Below, one piece after another: positions 6,384 through 6,430 of a stretch of DNA of 6,430 bases. Both the position numbers and the translations under genes were made by a program. This DNA is from Candidatus Altimarinota bacterium (GTDB lineage: Bacteria > Patescibacteriota > Gracilibacteria > UM-FILTER-43-11). Location of the stretch: positions 1 through 6,430 of the forward strand of contig JAOZLT010000082.1 in NCBI GenBank assembly GCA_029934675.1, given 5' to 3'. The notes under the pieces are model-generated. The model worked only from the letters and a program-made list of their open reading frames with translations. It did not search any database and was not told the origin of the DNA. Within the stretch, counting starts at the first letter, position 1, and each line of letters begins with the position of its first letter.

Positions 6384-6420
6384 CACTTGAAACTCGCACT
6401 CGCACTTGAGACTCGCAAAG
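6384..6420. repeat. Short direct repeat after the DUF3307 gene
   Basis: Two adjacent units begin CACTTGAAACTCGCA (6384) and CACTTGAGACTCGCA (6403), 19 and 18 bp long with one substitution in the shared core. It starts seven bases after the stop codon and may continue past the window edge. It is of the same short-tandem style as the array at 1-82 but differs in sequence. Confidence 0.7.
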
Positions 6421-6430
6421 TCTTAAGAAG

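Overview
The window is AT-rich bacterial DNA with four complete protein genes in a compact layout. The genes use the standard code: no in-frame UGA is needed to read any of them. Start regions lack a convincing Shine-Dalgarno sequence, and the spaces between genes carry short, degenerate, CGAA-rich direct and inverted repeats. My best guess is a member of the Candidate Phyla Radiation (Patescibacteria), perhaps Peregrinibacteria-like. This rests on general style (repeat-laden intergenic spaces, a TATGTTAAAAT extended -10 motif) and not on a marker gene, so the assignment is tentative.

Layout. Positions 1-82 hold about four copies of a 20-21 bp tandem repeat. They lead directly into a plus-strand membrane-anchored sensor phosphatase (93-1664: two membrane segments around an extracytoplasmic domain, then HAMP, then a PP2C/SpoIIE phosphatase domain). 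A 476-bp gene-free space follows (1665-2140). It carries inverted-repeat ends and a GC-richer core on which I would not call a protein, and it looks like a small non-coding, possibly mobile, element. The minus-strand gene uvrA (2141-5032, TTG start) converges on this space. Upstream of uvrA is a 287-bp divergent intergenic region with a large CGAA-type inverted repeat and a likely promoter for the next gene. That gene (5320-5712, plus) encodes a stand-alone cyclic-nucleotide-binding domain protein. After a 104-bp spacer forming a long imperfect hairpin comes a polytopic membrane protein of the DUF3307 family (5817-6377, plus). The window ends in another short direct repeat.

How the genes fit together. 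UvrA is the damage-recognition ATPase of nucleotide excision repair and is independent housekeeping. The sensor phosphatase and the stand-alone cyclic-nucleotide-binding protein are both signalling parts, but nothing in the sequence ties them into one pathway. The partner-switching kinase and anti-anti-sigma proteins that normally accompany RsbU-type phosphatases are not in this window. I see no tRNA, rRNA, CRISPR array or transposase gene. The most unusual material is in the intergenic DNA, above all at 1674-2131.
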